The notes: generated by a model not told the origin, from the letters alone. DNA of 64,000 nt from Prescottella sp. R16 (GCF_030656875.1 NZ_CP130943.1:3906001-3970000); one strand, 5' to 3'. Counted from the stretch's first letter, positions 36,947-46,439 are shown. A program made the numbers and translations.

Positions 36947-38887
36947 TCACGGCAGCAGATCGTGGCCGAGGTCGGGCAGGACGTCGGAGACCGCGTGTTC
37001 GGGGGCCACCGACCCGAGCCCGCCGTGCAGACCCGCATCGAGCCCACCCTGCAGTGCCGCATCGAGCCCACCCTGCAGTGCCGCATCGAGCCCACCCTGC
37101 AGTGCCGTGTCGAGGCCGCCGAGCAGCCCGGCGTCCGAGTGCACGGACCCGAACGCGTCGGTGTCGATGGACGACCACGCGTTGGTGCCGGCGGCGGCGC
37201 CCGCATCGACGACGCCCTGCAGTGCCGACGTCACCCCGGTCGTGAGGTTCGCGGCCGCATCCCCCGCCAGGTCGAGACCACCCCCGGCCTCGCCGCCGAC
37301 GTTTCCGGTCGAGCCGAGTCCGCCACCGGCGCCGATCGCGGCGTCGAGCGCCGCACCGAGGTCGGCGCCGCCCGCGCTGCCGGTACCGAGCAGACCACCG
37401 ACGGCCCCACCGAGTTCCGTGCCGAATCCGCCCTCACCGGCGAGCAGTCCACCGACGTCGAGGGAGCCGCCGGTGTCGAGGCCGCCGCCGAGAACACCGC
37501 CGAGCGCGGCACCCAGGTCGGCGCCCGCCTGACCGCCCACCGAGAACGCGTTCCCGAGCACACCGCCGAGATCGACTCCCGCCTCGAGGTCGAGGCCGCC
37601 CTCCGCACCGCCACCGACGGAACCGCCGAGTTGCAGTGCGTGGTCGAGGGCGGTGCCGAGCGACGTCGTCAGATCACCGTCCACCCCGAGAGCACCACCG
37701 AGCGCCCCACCGATCGTGGCCCCCAGATCGCCGCCGAGGCTGCCGTCGAGCACCCCGCCGAGGCTGCCGTCGAGCACCCCGCCGAGGCTGCCGTCGAGCA
37801 CCCCACCGAGTGCGACACCCAGGTCGGTGCCCACCGATCCTCCGGCCGCGAGAGCGGAGGCGAGGGCCCCGCTCAGTGCCGCGGTCAGGTCGGCCCCCAG
37901 GTTGCCGCCCAGTTCGGCGCCGAGACTGCCGCCCGCCGTCAACGCCGATTCGAGCGCACCGGTGAGCGACGCCGTCAGGTCGCCGCCGAGATCCAGGCCG
38001 CCACCGAGAGCGGCGCCGAGCGAGCCGCCCAGTGCCGCCACCCCCTCGAGTCCTGCACCGAGGCCGGCGCCGAGCCCTCCCCCGAGCCCGGCACCGGCGT
38101 CGAGCGCCGCGCCGAAGAGCCCGCCGAGCGCGGTTCCGAGCTCCCCACCGAGCTCACCCCCGGCTCCGAACGCACTCTCCAGCGCGGCAGTCAATGCGCC
38201 GTCGATCGACAGCAGTCCCCCCAGGTCCAGGTCGGTCGCGGTCCCGAGGGCCGCGTGCAGTGCGGCACCGAGGTCGGTGACGAGCGACCCGTCGACGTTC
38301 AGTGCGCCACCGAGCGCCGCCGCCAGCTCCGCACCCAGGTCCAGGCCGCCGCCCAGGCCGAGAGAACCACCGAGTCCGGCCGCGCCTTCCAGGGCCGCGC
38401 CGAGCGCGGCACCGAGCTGGGCGCCGATCGTCCCACCGGCGGCGAGTGCACCGCCGAGAGCGGCCACGAGATCGCCGCCGACATCGATACCGCCGCCCGA
38501 GCCGCCCCCGATCGAGCCGCCCAAACCACCTTCCAGGCCGCCGCCCAGACCCAGTCCGGCACCCAACCCCAGACCCGCCCCGAGACCGGCGCCACCCCCG
38601 AGTCCCAGGCCGCCACCGAGACCGGCGCCGAGGCCACCGCCGGCCGCCGCCCCCAGCGAGCCGGCGGCACCGGTACCGGCGGCGAGGATCGCGCCCAGGT
38701 CCGCGGAACCCGACCCGAACAGCCCGGATTCGGCCACTGTCGGCGCGACGGCCGCGATGTCGGCGGCGCACACGTCCGTCAGTCCGGCCGCGGCCAGTGC
38801 CGACTGCGGGTCGGCGCAGTACGCGGCGGCCGCATCCTCGTCGCGGAGGAGTCGGAGAATGAAATCGAGAACTGCGTTGCCGGCCAT
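36947..38887 (-). CDS. iniB: IniB-like Gly/Ala-rich repeat protein
   Basis: This 646-residue protein has a conserved IniB-type N-terminal domain of about 60 residues (VLDFILRLLRDEDAAAAYCADPQ as spaced pattern, then AGLTDVCAADI). About 580 residues of Gly/Ala/Leu-rich repeats with recurrent GG.LGA.LGGAL patterns follow, including two sets of perfect 8-residue repeats. Mycobacterial IniB is about 479 residues, so this one is longer by repeat expansion. No classical signal peptide is seen. Location and role are unknown; a cell-envelope structural or amphipathic role is inferred. ATG 38887 has AGGAG 8 nt upstream. Confidence 0.88.
   Translation of the reverse strand: MAGNAVLDFILRLLRDEDAAAAYCADPQSALAAAGLTDVCAADIAAVAPTVAESGLFGSGSADLGAILAAGTGAAGSLGAAAGGGLGAGLGGGLGLGGGAGLGAGLGLGAGLGLGGGLEGGLGGSIGGGSGGGIDVGGDLVAALGGALAAGGTIGAQLGAALGAALEGAAGLGGSLGLGGGLDLGAELAAALGGALNVDGSLVTDLGAALHAALGTATDLDLGGLLSIDGALTAALESAFGAGGELGGELGTALGGLFGAALDAGAGLGGGLGAGLGAGLEGVAALGGSLGAALGGGLDLGGDLTASLTGALESALTAGGSLGAELGGNLGADLTAALSGALASALAAGGSVGTDLGVALGGVLDGSLGGVLDGSLGGVLDGSLGGDLGATIGGALGGALGVDGDLTTSLGTALDHALQLGGSVGGGAEGGLDLEAGVDLGGVLGNAFSVGGQAGADLGAALGGVLGGGLDTGGSLDVGGLLAGEGGFGTELGGAVGGLLGTGSAGGADLGAALDAAIGAGGGLGSTGNVGGEAGGGLDLAGDAAANLTTGVTSALQGVVDAGAAAGTNAWSSIDTDAFGSVHSDAGLLGGLDTALQGGLDAALQGGLDAALQGGLDAGLHGGLGSVAPEHAVSDVLPDLGHDLLP
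37039..37110. repeat. Three tandem 24-nt repeats inside iniB
   Basis: Units 37039-37062 and 37063-37086 are identical and 37087-37110 differs at one position. Each encodes the 8 residues GLDAALQG in a shifted register. They lie near the 3' end of iniB. Confidence 0.9.
37733..37807. repeat. Three tandem 24-nt repeats inside the middle of iniB
   Basis: The motif GAGGCTGCCGTCGAGCACCC recurs at 37736, 37760 and 37784, spacing 24 nt, encoding LGGVLDGS three times. Near-identity at the DNA level suggests recent slippage. Confidence 0.88.
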
Positions 38888-39055
38888 GTGATCACTCCTG
38901 AGGTTCGGGAGGCGTACCGCCACGGTCCGGTCGGACCACAGCGGCGAGAGTGGGGTCCACGCTACGAACCCGGGGGTATTTCGGGAACGGGGTCGGTCCC
39001 CCGGCCGTGGTCCGGGTGCCACGCCATGGCCCGGATAGGGGATCCGCAGCCGTTA

Positions 39056-39069
39056 GGGGGATATCCCCC
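39056..39069. promoter_or_regulatory. Perfect 14-nt palindrome in the iniB/Hsp70-like divergent promoter
   Basis: GGGGGATATCCCCC is a perfect inverted repeat, 169-182 nt upstream of iniB and 107-120 nt upstream of the Hsp70-like gene. It is a candidate operator for IniR, encoded in the divergent operon. The rest of the 288-nt region 38888-39175 holds no gene. Confidence 0.55.
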
Positions 39070-39175
39070 AACCGTGCCGGACGCGACCGGTTCCCGTAAC
39101 GAACCGTCTCCCCGCGCCGACAATCGCCATACCACCGGCGGTTCCCCTACCCGCCCCACCCGATGGGAGTGACGC

Positions 39176-40912
39176 ATGTCTGCTGGGCTCGGAGTTGCTG
39201 TCGGAACCGCTGATTCGGGCACCGCATACATTTCGGCGGACGGTTCGGTGACCGCTCCGACGGCCACCTCCACCCGACCGACCCCCACCGGCCCCGGCCT
39301 GCCCGGATTCCTCGACCGCGTCGGCGACCCGGTGGGCCTGCTCGACGACACCGGCCACGCCCACCTCGGGGAAGACCTGTTCGCAGCCGCCGTCACCGAA
39401 CTGGTCGCCGACGCCGAGAGGACCGGTCCGGTCGACGCCGTCGTCGTCACACATCCGGCCGCATGGAACAGCTACACCACCTCCGCGCTCGCGGCGGCAC
39501 TCGACCGCACCGGCCGCGCCCACGTACATCTCGTCCCGGACGCTCTCGCCGCCGCCGCATGGCTCGACGCCGCGCACGGCCCGCGCGGCGACGACGTCGT
39601 CGTGGTCTACGACCTGGGCGCGTCCGGTCTCACCGTGACGGTGGTGCGGACCGGTGACGACCCGGTGATCCTCGGCCGGCCGCTGCACTCCGACGAGTTC
39701 GGCGGCGACCGGATCGACCATCTGGTGACGCGACACGTCCTGGAATCCGTCGCCGACAAGCTCGACGACCTGGACACGTCCGATCCTGCGACCGTCACGG
39801 CCCTGACCGAACTGCGGCGGCGGTGCCGGGACGCGAAACAGACCCTGTCCGCCGACACCGAGGCCGTCGTCCCCGTCGCCCTGCCCGGCCTCGGGACGGA
39901 CGTGCGGCTCGTCCGCGCCGAACTCGAGGACCTGATCCGCGAACCGCTGTCCCGTTCCCTCGCGCTGACCCGAGAGGCCGTGCGCGGCACGGACGTCGAC
40001 TTCTCCGACGTCGGCTGCATCCTGCTCGTCGGTGGCGGTGCCTCGATCCCACTCGTCGCGGAACTCGTCTCCGCGGACCTCGGCCGACCCGTAGTGACCG
40101 CGCCGGAACCGGCTCTCACCGCAGCGCTCGGTGCCGCGCAGCTCGCGCGCGCCCGGGCGGTGTCCGCAGGCGCCCCGACCGTGACGATGCCGGCCGCGGA
40201 CGCCTCCGGCACCGACGAGCACCCGGTCCCCGAGACCGTGGTCGCGGGCTTCCCGGGGCGGCGCGGCGGACGGCGGCGCGGATGGAGCACCCGGCGCCGG
40301 CTCGCCGTCGTCACGTCGGCGGCCGCAGCGGTCACGGTGCTCGCCGCGGGCGGCCTGGCACTGGGCACCGCATCGAATACCGTTACTCCGCCGGGGATGT
40401 CACCGGCCGGCAGCACGTCGGCCGCCGAGACCGTCGGCGCCGATTCCGGAACCGATTCCGGGGCCGGAGCACCGTCCGGCATCGGTGCGGCCACGATCAC
40501 CGTCGGCAGCGACGGGGTGGCCCGCCCGACGGTGGTCGACGCTGCGACGGGACGCCTCGTCCCGGCCGGCGCCCCCGCGGGCCGGGGAACCGCTGCCGCG
40601 CCGGCGGACGGCACCGCACCGAATACGCCCACGGAAGCACCCGCCACCCCGGAAGCACCCGCAGCTCCCGGTATCCCACCGGCACCCGAAGCTCCTGCGG
40701 TACAGCCGGTTCCGCAGCCCGTCTACACCCCGCCGGCACCCGACCCGGGTCAGATCGGGACCGGTGTCGGTAACGCGGCCACCGGGATCGGCCGTGGTCT
40801 CGGCGGTGTGGTCACCGGGGTCGGCAACGGGGTCGGCGGTGTCGTCGACGGACTCGGTGGCGTCGTCGGCGCCGTCGTGGACCCGGTGACGGGCCTACTG
40901 GTCGGCCCCTGA
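39176..40912 (+). CDS. Hsp70-fold ATPase with membrane anchor and Pro/Gly-rich tail
   Basis: This 578-residue protein has an actin/Hsp70-type ATPase domain (about 1-335; VVVVYDLGASGLTVTVV phosphate 2 and ILLVGGGASIPLV adenosine motifs). A basic stretch and one membrane segment (about 375-400) follow. A Pro/Ala-rich linker (about 460-525) then leads to a Gly/Val repeat tail (TGVGNGVGGVVDGLGGVVG). It lacks the substrate-binding domain of DnaK. Topology suggests a cytosolic ATPase and an extracytoplasmic tail. It is divergent from iniB, whose protein also has Gly-rich repeats, and its stop overlaps iniR, so a role in the ini response is likely but unknown. Confidence 0.82.
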   Translation: MSAGLGVAVGTADSGTAYISADGSVTAPTATSTRPTPTGPGLPGFLDRVGDPVGLLDDTGHAHLGEDLFAAAVTELVADAERTGPVDAVVVTHPAAWNSYTTSALAAALDRTGRAHVHLVPDALAAAAWLDAAHGPRGDDVVVVYDLGASGLTVTVVRTGDDPVILGRPLHSDEFGGDRIDHLVTRHVLESVADKLDDLDTSDPATVTALTELRRRCRDAKQTLSADTEAVVPVALPGLGTDVRLVRAELEDLIREPLSRSLALTREAVRGTDVDFSDVGCILLVGGGASIPLVAELVSADLGRPVVTAPEPALTAALGAAQLARARAVSAGAPTVTMPAADASGTDEHPVPETVVAGFPGRRGGRRRGWSTRRRLAVVTSAAAAVTVLAAGGLALGTASNTVTPPGMSPAGSTSAAETVGADSGTDSGAGAPSGIGAATITVGSDGVARPTVVDAATGRLVPAGAPAGRGTAAAPADGTAPNTPTEAPATPEAPAAPGIPPAPEAPAVQPVPQPVYTPPAPDPGQIGTGVGNAATGIGRGLGGVVTGVGNGVGGVVDGLGGVVGAVVDPVTGLLVGP

Positions 40913-43509
40913 TGATGGCGACGACGCGAAGCGACGGCCCTACGGGGCCGTTCGACACAGCACCGTTCCACGCCACGACCGGCGGCTCCGCGCTCGCCGG
41001 CATCCCGGGCGCACCCGATTTCCTTGACGGCCTCGCCGCACCGGCCGGGTGCATCCTGGTCCGCGGCGATTCCGGTAGCGGCAAGTCGCTGCTGCTCGGG
41101 GCCGCCCGGAACCTGTTCGCGGCCCAGGGACACGACGTGTCCGTCACCCTCGACGCCCCCGGCACCGGGCCGCTGGTGCTCGACGGCGCACACACGCTCG
41201 ACGACGACGCACTCGCGGTGCTGCGGCAACTCGTGCAGCGCGGTGACCGTCCCGTCGTCGTGTCCACCGAGGCCCGCCCGCACCGGGCCGCCCTGTCCGA
41301 GCTGGTCGCGGCCCTGCACAGCCGCGGTCCGGTGGTCGACCTGCGCACCCTCACCGCCACCGAGATCGCGGCCCGCGCCCACGCGCGGGAACTGGCGCTC
41401 ACCCCGGACCGTCTCCACGCCCTGCACGAAACCAGCGCCGGTGTCCTCGCGGCCGTCGACGCGGGCCTGGACGCCCTGCACGCCGCCCCGGACACCGATG
41501 CCGACACGGTCCGGGCGGCGGTGACCGCGCACTGGCACGACGCACTGCGTCACCTCGACTCCGAGATACTTGCGGCACTGTCGTTGTGCGCGTTCGGGTT
41601 CGGTATGGACACCGGCGATCTCGCGGCCGTCCTCGAGCTACCGCTGGAGTCGGTCCGCATGCTGGCCGACCGGGCGCGGGCGAGCGCGTTCGTCTCCCGC
41701 GCGGACACCACGCCGCCGGCCCTGCGACCCCTGATCGGGGCCGCGACGGGCGTCACCCGGCTACGGGAACTGCTGATGCGGCTGCTGACGGCCCGCGTCG
41801 AGTCGTCGACGCTCGACGACGCGACGGCACTGGCACTCGCCGATGCCGGACTCGAGGATCCGCGCCTGGCCCGATTCCTGTGCAACAGCGCCGATTCCGC
41901 CGCCCACGGTACCGACGACCCCGGGCGGGCGTCCCGGCTGCTCACCGCGGCGGTCCGGGCCGGGGCGGACGCCGACACCCTGGCGTTGCGCCGTGCCGAG
42001 GCGAGCCTGCGCGACGGCGACCTCGACACCGCCGAAGCGCTCGCCGACGCGGTCCTCGTCCGCACCGACACCCTCACGGACGCCGAACTCGCTTCCGCCG
42101 TACGGATCTCGGCGACCGTCGCCGCGTGGCGCGGCGCCGTCGTCCGCAGTGCCGACCTCTACGAGTGGCTCGGCCCCGACCGGGTCGGCGGGGATGCCGC
42201 GGTCGCCGCGACCGTGCTCCTCGCGGCGGGACGGCCGGAATCGGCGACGGCCGCCCTCGCCGCCGGGCACGCCGGACCGCCCACCTCCGGGACGGCCGGT
42301 GCGGCACTGCTCGCCGACGGCGTCGCCCGATCCGTCGAGGGCCGGGGCGGCGCCGCGATGAACGCACTGAGCCGGGCCATGTCGCTGCTCGGTTCCGGGG
42401 CGAACACCCGGATCCTGCCCGACAGCGCAACCGCGGTCACGGCACTGCTGTGCCTGCATTCCGGTGAACTCACCCATGCCGATTCGGTGCTGCGGCGGGC
42501 TCTCGACGCCGAGCGCGAATCCGGTGACACCCGCATCCGACTGCTCGTGCTGTCCGCGTGGACGGCGATGATCGGCGGCGATCTCGCGGCCGCCGCGGCG
42601 ACGGTCGCCGCACTGCCCGACGAGCGTCCGCTGCCCGGCCGCGAAGCACTGTGCGTGCACGGGCTGCGGGTGGGACTCGCCCGCCGCAACGGCGACGTCG
42701 GCGCCCTCCGGAATGCTTGGGCGGCAGCACAACCCGTCGTGGCCGGCTACTCGGCCGACCTGTTCAGCCTGCTGCCGCTGGGGGAACTGTGGCTGGCCGC
42801 CGTCCGACTGGACGACGAACTCCGGATCGCGCACCTCGTCGAGCAGGCGCAGGAACTGCTGGCCCGGCTCGGTGAACCACCGCTGTGGGGGTCGGCGCTG
42901 CACTGGTACGGCGTGCAGGCCGCGATCCTCGGCGAGAACCCGTCCCGGCTGCTGCCGCACGCCCGGGCCCTCGCGGCCGCCGCGGAGGTCAGTTCCTACT
43001 CGGCCGGTCTGGCCGCCGCCGGACGCGTCTGGCTGCGACTGCTGCGGGAGGAAGCCGACGCGGCCGAGGTCGAAGCCGCCGCCCACACCCTCGAGCGCAT
43101 CGGATTGCCTTGGGACGGTGCGCGACTGGCCGGCGAGGCGGCACTGCGGGTCCCCGACACGAAGGGAGCGACAGCGCTGCTGCACGTCGCCCGCACCCTC
43201 CGGGACACCGCCGCTCCCCCGTCGCCGGCCGCCGACGCGGACCCGGCCGAGCCGGGCAGCACCGTCCTCACCGACCGGGAATCCGATGTCGCGGCGCTGC
43301 TGCTGCTGGGGCTCACCCACCGCGAGGTCGGGGCCCGGCTGTACATCGCACCGAAGACCGTCGAACACCACGTGGCCCGGATCCGCCGCCGCCTCGGCGC
43401 GCAATCCCGGTCGGAGCTGATGTCGATGCTGCGGGCCCTCGGATACGGCGAGCCGAGCCGGGGCGATTCCCGGCGCAGCCCTGCCGCGTCACCTATTGTT
43501 GGTGGCTGA
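40912..43509 (+). CDS. iniR: LuxR-type large ATPase regulator IniR
   Basis: This 865-residue LAL-type regulator has an N-terminal P-loop RGDSGSGKS (about residue 52) and a DGAHTLDDD Walker B-like segment. A helical TPR-like middle (about 350-770) is followed by a C-terminal LuxR helix-turn-helix (about 790-850; LTDRESDVAALLLLGLTHREV, TVEHHVARIRRRL). It matches the Rv0339c/IniR group that controls iniBAC in mycobacteria, and the genomic position agrees. ATG 40912 overlaps the previous stop (TGATG); ATG 40915 is possible. Confidence 0.85.
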   Translation: MMATTRSDGPTGPFDTAPFHATTGGSALAGIPGAPDFLDGLAAPAGCILVRGDSGSGKSLLLGAARNLFAAQGHDVSVTLDAPGTGPLVLDGAHTLDDDALAVLRQLVQRGDRPVVVSTEARPHRAALSELVAALHSRGPVVDLRTLTATEIAARAHARELALTPDRLHALHETSAGVLAAVDAGLDALHAAPDTDADTVRAAVTAHWHDALRHLDSEILAALSLCAFGFGMDTGDLAAVLELPLESVRMLADRARASAFVSRADTTPPALRPLIGAATGVTRLRELLMRLLTARVESSTLDDATALALADAGLEDPRLARFLCNSADSAAHGTDDPGRASRLLTAAVRAGADADTLALRRAEASLRDGDLDTAEALADAVLVRTDTLTDAELASAVRISATVAAWRGAVVRSADLYEWLGPDRVGGDAAVAATVLLAAGRPESATAALAAGHAGPPTSGTAGAALLADGVARSVEGRGGAAMNALSRAMSLLGSGANTRILPDSATAVTALLCLHSGELTHADSVLRRALDAERESGDTRIRLLVLSAWTAMIGGDLAAAAATVAALPDERPLPGREALCVHGLRVGLARRNGDVGALRNAWAAAQPVVAGYSADLFSLLPLGELWLAAVRLDDELRIAHLVEQAQELLARLGEPPLWGSALHWYGVQAAILGENPSRLLPHARALAAAAEVSSYSAGLAAAGRVWLRLLREEADAAEVEAAAHTLERIGLPWDGARLAGEAALRVPDTKGATALLHVARTLRDTAAPPSPAADADPAEPGSTVLTDRESDVAALLLLGLTHREVGARLYIAPKTVEHHVARIRRRLGAQSRSELMSMLRALGYGEPSRGDSRRSPAASPIVGG

Positions 43510-43533
43510 TCCCGAACCCCGTAAGGAATACAA

Positions 43534-44913
43534 GTGCGTACCTCGCTGGCGCCACGCGCCTCCGTGCAGTCGTCGGCCCGGCGTGTCGCCGTCGTCGGTT
43601 CGTCCCTGCTGCTGCTCGCAGTGCCGCTGGCCGCGTCCACGACCGCGCAGGCCGCCCCCGCCGAAACCGGTTCGGTCCGGCAGCTCGCGGCCGAGGAACT
43701 GCCCGCCGACCTGGTGGAGGCCATCACCCGCGACCTGCACATCAGCCCGCAGGAATACCTGGATCGGGCCGCCCGCGCACAGGAACTCGACGCGTACGCA
43801 GCCGACTTCCGGGCGTCGCACCCCGACGAGTTCGCGGGCGCATGGATGGGCCAGGACGGGCATCCCGTCGTCGCGGTGACCACGACGACGGCCGCGCAGA
43901 CCGCCACCCGGGACGGCTACCGCACCCACGTGACCCCGGTGTCGCTCGAGGGGCTCGAGAACTCGCTGGCCGACTTCAACCGGTGGGTCACGAGCCTGCC
44001 GCAGCAGATCGCCTCGCAGATCGGGTCCGCCACGATCGACCTGCTGAACAACCGGATCGTCGTCGACATCGCGAACAGCCCGGCCGGGCGCGCGATCAAC
44101 CTGCCGACGCTGCTGGCCGACGTCCAGGTGAAGCTGACCTCGTTCGGTCAGGCCCCCGTCGACCGGTCCACGATGGGCGGCGACACGTACGTGACCGTAC
44201 CCGGATCGATCGCCGGCGCCGACCCCGCCGACATCGGCATCTGCTCGTTCGGGTTCAACGCCACCGACCGGAACGGCACACCGATCAACATCAGTGCCGG
44301 ACACTGCGATCCCGCACCCGGCTCCGGTGCCGGCGTGTACCTGCCCAACCGTCAGGACGTCGGCGCGAGCGCCCGGGTCGGCACGTTCGCCACGTCCCAG
44401 GTCGGTGGCGCCGAAGAACTCGACTACTCCCTGATCCGTCTCGACGACGCGGGTGTGCAGGCCGGCCTGGACCGTCCGACGGTCCGCGGCGCAGGCGGCA
44501 GCACCCTCACCGTCACCGGCACCGCCGTCCCCGTCGTCGGCGCCCCGATCTGCAAGTCGGGTCAGACGTCGGCGTTCACGTGCGGCGTCGTCTCCGCCGA
44601 CCGGGTCGAGGCGTCGCTCATGATGTTCGACGGCTCCGCCCGCACCGTCCGCGGATTCGCCGGCACCGCCTGCACCCTCGCCGGGGACAGCGGCGGCGCG
44701 ATCGTCACCGGCACCCTCGCGCTCGGCATCACCAGCGGCTCCAACTCGAGCGGCGCCCCCAACTGCACCGAGGCCAACCTGGTGCTCGCGATCGACGGCG
44801 GCACGTCCAACCTCGGTATCCCGATCCAGGACATCACCGCGGCCGCCGACGCCGCATCCGGCGGCGGATTCGGTGCCGGGCTCACCCTGCGCACCGCCCC
44901 CGGTAACGACTGA
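43534..44913 (+). CDS. Secreted trypsin-like serine protease 1
   Basis: This 459-residue protein has a long signal peptide (cleavage near AQA-APAE, about residue 41). A propeptide-like helical region (about 45-215) precedes an S1-family protease domain with SAGHC (His about residue 267), Asp in EELDYSLI (about 310) and GDSGG (Ser about 388). GTG 43534 follows TAAGGAA. It is 24 nt after iniR and may be co-transcribed with it. It is a tandem paralogue of the next gene; long Ala/Pro-rich pro-regions suggest activation by processing outside the cell. Confidence 0.87.
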   Translation: MRTSLAPRASVQSSARRVAVVGSSLLLLAVPLAASTTAQAAPAETGSVRQLAAEELPADLVEAITRDLHISPQEYLDRAARAQELDAYAADFRASHPDEFAGAWMGQDGHPVVAVTTTTAAQTATRDGYRTHVTPVSLEGLENSLADFNRWVTSLPQQIASQIGSATIDLLNNRIVVDIANSPAGRAINLPTLLADVQVKLTSFGQAPVDRSTMGGDTYVTVPGSIAGADPADIGICSFGFNATDRNGTPINISAGHCDPAPGSGAGVYLPNRQDVGASARVGTFATSQVGGAEELDYSLIRLDDAGVQAGLDRPTVRGAGGSTLTVTGTAVPVVGAPICKSGQTSAFTCGVVSADRVEASLMMFDGSARTVRGFAGTACTLAGDSGGAIVTGTLALGITSGSNSSGAPNCTEANLVLAIDGGTSNLGIPIQDITAAADAASGGGFGAGLTLRTAPGND

Positions 44914-44966
44914 CCATCCTGTTACGCCCGATTGCTCGATTCGGTGGGCAGAGCGGTGTCGACGCC

Positions 44967-44972
44967 ATATAG
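44967..44972 (+). promoter_or_regulatory. Probable -10 box of the second protease gene
   Basis: TATAGT lies 95 nt upstream of ATG 45067 in an otherwise GC-rich spacer. A short GGCACCC/GGGTGC hairpin follows in the expected leader. No convincing -35 box is seen. Confidence 0.4.
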
Positions 44973-45066
44973 TCGATCCCGACTCGGGGGCACCCTCACA
45001 GCGGGTGCTCCTTTCTCTGCGCGCCTCGAGGACCACGGGCGCAGGGCAGACGACAGAAAGGCCCCC

Positions 45067-46380
45067 ATGCGCAGCTCGCTCGCCCGTGCCGCAGTCATCG
45101 GCTCGACCGCTCTCCTGTTCCTCGGCCCCGCCGTGTCCGTCGCACAAGCGGAACCCGCCGAACCGGGCGTCTCCGACCAGGCCGCGCACCTGCCGGTCGA
45201 GTTGGCCGACGCCCTGCAGCGAGACCTGCAACTGTCCCCCGACCAGTACCTCGAACGCTCCGAACTGGCACAGAAGCTCGCCGAGTTCGCCGCGATCGCC
45301 CGCATCCAGTTCCCCGACACGTTCGCCGGAGCCTGGATCGCCCCCGACGGCACCCCCACCGTGGGCCTCGCCGCCAAGGACCGCGACGCCGCCCGCGCCG
45401 AAGTGGAGAAAGCCGGATTCACCGGCAAGGACGTCGACCGCAGCCAGAACCAGCTCGACGCCACCCGCAGCGCCCTGAGCGGCTGGGTCGACAAACTGCC
45501 GCCCGAACTGGCCCAACTGGTCCGCGGCATCACCGTCGACATCGCGAGCAACGACGTCGTCCTGCGCGTCGACAACACCGCCGTCGACCTGTTCACGCTG
45601 CTGCCCCCGTTCCTGCAGGAAGCGGCCCGTGTCGTCCTCGGCCCGGAGATCGTGCCGCTGCAGCCCGTCGAACAGGGCCCGGTCGCCGCCACCTACGCGC
45701 CCGACGCCTTCCTCGGCGGCGACCCGTACGCGGCCTACGGCGGCGGCATCGGCCTCAGATGCTCGCTCGGCTTCAACGCCGTCGACGCCGGCGGCGCCCC
45801 CGTCAACATCAGCGCCGGACACTGCGACCCCAGCCGCACCTTCGCCGGCACCGAACACGCATCGCAGGCGTACACGATGACCGGCGACAGCTCCGGCCCC
45901 ATGATCGCCACCTTCCAGAAGACGAACCTCGACGGCATCGACTACTCGATCCTGCGGCCCACCGCCGACTCCTCACAGCGGTTCGTCAACAACGGTGTCC
46001 GTGTCCCGGGTGCCGCACCACTGGCCATCACCGGCACCGCCGACCCCGTCGTCGGCGCACCCGTCTGCAAAGCCGGCAACACGTCCGGCTTCAACTGCGG
46101 CGTCGTCACCGCCGTCCACCAGGTCATCCCCGTCGGCCAGCGCGTCCTGAACGACGGCTTCGCCACCGACCTGTGCGCCCTCCAAGGCGACAGCGGCGGC
46201 CCCATCGTCACCGGCACCCTCGCCCTCGGCATCTCCAGCGCCTCCAACGTCGGCAACTACGGCAGCTGCGACGTCGCCGGATTCGCCACCTCCGCCATGG
46301 GCGAGAACCCCGAACTGTTCGCCACCCCCATCAACGCGATCCTCGCCGAAAACCCCGGACTGAAGATCCGCACCTCGTAA
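45067..46380 (+). CDS. Secreted trypsin-like serine protease 2
   Basis: This 437-residue paralogue of the preceding protease has a signal peptide ending near AQA-EPAE (about residue 30). A helical pro-region with QYLERSELAQKLAEF precedes an S1 domain with SAGHC, Asp in GIDYSIL and LQGDSGGPIV. ATG 45067 has AGAAAGG upstream. It has its own promoter and a strong terminator. The tandem pair probably arose by duplication; substrates are unknown. Confidence 0.88.
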   Translation: MRSSLARAAVIGSTALLFLGPAVSVAQAEPAEPGVSDQAAHLPVELADALQRDLQLSPDQYLERSELAQKLAEFAAIARIQFPDTFAGAWIAPDGTPTVGLAAKDRDAARAEVEKAGFTGKDVDRSQNQLDATRSALSGWVDKLPPELAQLVRGITVDIASNDVVLRVDNTAVDLFTLLPPFLQEAARVVLGPEIVPLQPVEQGPVAATYAPDAFLGGDPYAAYGGGIGLRCSLGFNAVDAGGAPVNISAGHCDPSRTFAGTEHASQAYTMTGDSSGPMIATFQKTNLDGIDYSILRPTADSSQRFVNNGVRVPGAAPLAITGTADPVVGAPVCKAGNTSGFNCGVVTAVHQVIPVGQRVLNDGFATDLCALQGDSGGPIVTGTLALGISSASNVGNYGSCDVAGFATSAMGENPELFATPINAILAENPGLKIRTS

Positions 46381-46392
46381 GAGACACCGGCC

Positions 46393-46439
46393 ACGAGAAA
46401 GGCCCCGCCCCCGGAAACCGGGAGCGGGGCCTTTCTCGT
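46393..46439. terminator. Bidirectional terminator after protease 2
   Basis: The 22-nt arms 46393-46414 and 46418-46439 pair with one mismatch around AAA. It separates convergent genes. Confidence 0.9.

Noticed and set aside
37039..37110. CRISPR-like short repeats
   Set aside because: Units are directly adjacent without spacers and encode in-frame peptide repeats of IniB.
35075..39172. Plus-strand open frame of 1365 codons across iniA and iniB
   Set aside because: It is antisense to two well-supported genes and crosses their boundary, with Arg/Gly/Asp-rich composition typical of shadows.
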